A stretch of DNA of 64,000 nucleotides from Desulfobacca acetoxidans DSM 11109 (GTDB taxonomy: Bacteria > Desulfobacterota > Desulfobaccia > Desulfobaccales > Desulfobaccaceae). Within the stretch, counting starts at the first letter, position 1. Each line of letters starts with the position of its first letter. The DNA lies in NCBI RefSeq assembly GCF_000195295.1, contig NC_015388.1:1178001-1242000 (forward strand), read 5' to 3'. Below the pieces are notes generated by a model that was not told where the DNA came from, searched no databases, and saw only the letters and a list, made by a program, of their open reading frames with translations. The translations under genes and the position numbers were made by a program. This document shows, piece by piece, positions 62,161 through 64,000 of this stretch.

Positions 62161-64000
62161 TTACATCTTACACACCCCGTGGGTGCACTTGCCGGCGATG
62201 TGGTCCTCGAACTCCTGGCGGAAGCGTTTCAGCAGGCTGAAGAGCGGCGCCGGGGCCGTCTGGCCCAGGGGGCAGAACGAGGCGTCCATCATGGTCTTGC
62301 CCAGCCTCTCCAAAAAATCGAGGTCGCCGGGCTGCCCCTTGCCCTCCCAGATGCGGGTCAGGGTCTGCAGGAGCTGGCGCGTCCCTTCCCGGCAGGGGGT
62401 GCACTGGCCGCAGGACTCGTGGGCGAAGAAGACCGCCACGCTGCGGGCGAAGTCCACGGCGCAGACGGATTCATCCATCACCAGCATGGTTCCCGAACCC
62501 AAAGCGCCGCCCACCTTGGCCATGCCGAAGTCAACCGGCACGTCCAGGGCCTCGGGGCCGACGATACCGGCCGAGGCGCCCCCGGTCTGGCACATCTTGA
62601 ACTTCCCGCCGTCCCGCATGCCGCCGCCATAGGTGTCGATGAGCTCTCTTAGCGTGATGCCCGCCGGGACCTCCACGATCTGCGGCGTCCGGACATGGCC
62701 GATGATCTGGTAGATCTTGGTGCCGGTGGTGTCGGCCGTGCCCAGGGATTTGTACCACTCCCCGCCTCGGGTGATAATGGCCGGGATTGCCGCCAGGGTC
62801 TCGACGTTGTTGACAATTGTCGGCTTCTGCCACAATCCTGCCACCCCCGGGAAAGGCGGCTTGGAGCGGGGATAGCCCCGTTTGCCTTCGATGGACTCGA
62901 TCAGCGCCGTCTCCTCGCCGCAGATGTAGCAGCCGAACCCGGAGCGGACCTCGATGTCGAAGGAGAAGCCGCGGCCGAAGAGGTTTTCTCCGAGATATCC
63001 CTTAGCCCTTGCCTGCGCAATGGCCGTAGCCAGCCGGTGTTTACAGAGGTAGTACTCCCCCCGGCAGTAGATATAGCCCTTGTCGGCCCCCACTGCGAAC
63101 CCGGCGATGGCCATGCCCTCCAAGAGCTTGTGGGGGTCGCCTTCGACGATGTAGCGGTCTTTGATGGTGCCCGGCTCGCCCTCATCCAGGTTGCAGATGA
63201 TGTATTTCTGGGGAACGTCCAGGGGCCGGGTAAAGGACCACTTCAGTCCGGTGGGGAAACCCGCCCCGCCCCGGCCCCGCAGGCCGGAGGCCTTGACCTC
63301 TTCCACGATCTTTTCCGGGGTCATGCCGGTGAGCGCCTGTTTCAGGGCCTGGTAGCCGCCCTTGGCCAGGTAGTCGTCGATCTTCTCGGGATCGATGACC
63401 CCGACGTTCTCCAGGAGGATCAATTCTCCCGGGGCCTGTTTGTAGCTGCGGAAGGCGTTGGTGCTGTAGGGCAGTTTTTTATAGTCCGGGGCCTTCCCGG
63501 CCCGGTAGTCGGCCAGGATCTGCCTGATCTTGTCCTTGGTGAGGTTGCCGTGCACCACCTCGTTGATCTGCATGGCCGGGGCCACTTCGCAGACCCCCAG
63601 GCAGGCGGTGGTCTCCAAGGTGAAGAGGCCGTCCTTGGTGGTGTGCTTGAGCGGCACACCCAACTCGGCCTGGGTGAATTCCAGCAGGTTGTCGGCCCCC
63701 TGGATGTGGCAGGGAGGTGATTCGCAGAAGCGGATGACGTACTTCCCCTTGGGCCGCCAGGTATACATGGAATAGAAGCTCATGACCCCAAAGACATCGC
63801 TGCCGGGGATGTTGAGGCCGGTGGCGATGCGGTCCTGGACCGCCGGCGGCAGACAGCCGATCTCTTCCTGAACCGCCTGGAGGACCGGCATCAGGTTGCC
63901 GGGGACATTCCGATACGACTCAATGATGCTGTCGATGGCGTTCCACTGCTCCGGGGTGATCTCCGGGGCCGGAGTGCTGTGCGAATGGCAGTGTGCAGAC
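62161..64000 (-). CDS. NuoE-NuoF fusion, copy 4 (cut by window edge)
   Basis: 613 aa by comparison with copy 1; the window stops inside the start codon, of which only the final G (64000) is present, so all residues after Met are visible. N-terminus SAHCHSHSTPAPEITPEQWNAID and LPPAVQDRIATGLNIPGSD follow copy 1 with single changes (A to T, T to A). The remainder is near-identical to the other copies. By analogy with the three complete operons a fourth fdhA should lie directly beyond the window edge. Confidence 0.92.
   Translation of the reverse strand, partial: SAHCHSHSTPAPEITPEQWNAIDSIIESYRNVPGNLMPVLQAVQEEIGCLPPAVQDRIATGLNIPGSDVFGVMSFYSMYTWRPKGKYVIRFCESPPCHIQGADNLLEFTQAELGVPLKHTTKDGLFTLETTACLGVCEVAPAMQINEVVHGNLTKDKIRQILADYRAGKAPDYKKLPYSTNAFRSYKQAPGELILLENVGVIDPEKIDDYLAKGGYQALKQALTGMTPEKIVEEVKASGLRGRGGAGFPTGLKWSFTRPLDVPQKYIICNLDEGEPGTIKDRYIVEGDPHKLLEGMAIAGFAVGADKGYIYCRGEYYLCKHRLATAIAQARAKGYLGENLFGRGFSFDIEVRSGFGCYICGEETALIESIEGKRGYPRSKPPFPGVAGLWQKPTIVNNVETLAAIPAIITRGGEWYKSLGTADTTGTKIYQIIGHVRTPQIVEVPAGITLRELIDTYGGGMRDGGKFKMCQTGGASAGIVGPEALDVPVDFGMAKVGGALGSGTMLVMDESVCAVDFARSVAVFFAHESCGQCTPCREGTRQLLQTLTRIWEGKGQPGDLDFLERLGKTMMDASFCPLGQTAPAPLFSLLKRFRQEFEDHIAGKCTHGVCKM

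Overview
The window looks like a chromosomal segment of a strictly anaerobic deltaproteobacterium (Desulfobacterota), most like the Desulfobacca/Syntrophobacter group of sulfate reducers and syntrophs. That placement is an inference. It rests on four formate dehydrogenase operons (one a selenoprotein), a MetV-like and an MvhD-like gene, split archaeal-type glutamate synthase genes, and many toxin-antitoxin modules. No rRNA or tRNA gene was seen.

Layout. 0.4-16.7 kb, plus strand: MFS permease, PlsB-type acyltransferase, degenerate APH-fold protein, folC, glyQ-glyS, ftsY, VanZ-like protein, two M16 peptidases and an HtrA protease, closed by a strong hairpin at 16.72 kb. 16.8-25.2 kb, minus strand: a nitrogen-assimilation cluster of glnA (with a canonical sigma-54 promoter), MvhD-like, MetV-like, a degenerate glutamate synthase paralogue, an active-type glutamate synthase core, and a GATase/GXGXG fusion. 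26.0-33.4 kb, plus strand: carA and carB separated by 3 kb of toxin-antitoxin genes and gene debris (hicAB, orphan hicB with a dead hicA, a YchF-like protein without P-loop, MNT/HEPN, a pRiA4b remnant). 33.7-36.2 kb: csrA, a small unknown gene, a ROK kinase and a TsaC/Sua5 enzyme, then a 114-bp tandem repeat. 36.8-64.0 kb: four fdhA-nuoEF operons on the minus strand, interleaved with an FmdE-MoeA fusion, modABC, rhlE, a B12 radical SAM protein, RRM and cold-shock genes, and mazEF.

How it works together. Each fdhA encodes a NuoG-like iron-sulfur entry domain followed by the molybdopterin domain. Each nuoEF encodes the NADH/FMN electron-transfer partner. FdhA1 has an in-frame UGA at the active site, followed by a hairpin that matches the bacterial SECIS in loop sequence and spacing; FdhA2 and FdhA3 have Cys there. 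The four nuoEF copies are almost identical over about 1.4 kb while their fdhA partners differ, and copy 3 is a mosaic, which points to gene conversion. modABC supplies the metal oxyanion and the FmdE-MoeA protein probably helps cofactor insertion.

The most novel signals are regulatory. A shared palindrome of the form ATG-N10-CAT lies upstream of near-consensus promoters of fdhA1, fdhA2 and fdhA3 but overlaps the promoter of modA, as expected for a ModE-like activator/repressor. fdhA2 and fdhA3 also share leaders of about 500 nt with a 75-nt folded RNA, a long-range helix and a conserved four-codon mini-ORF (Met-Glu-Asp-Pro).
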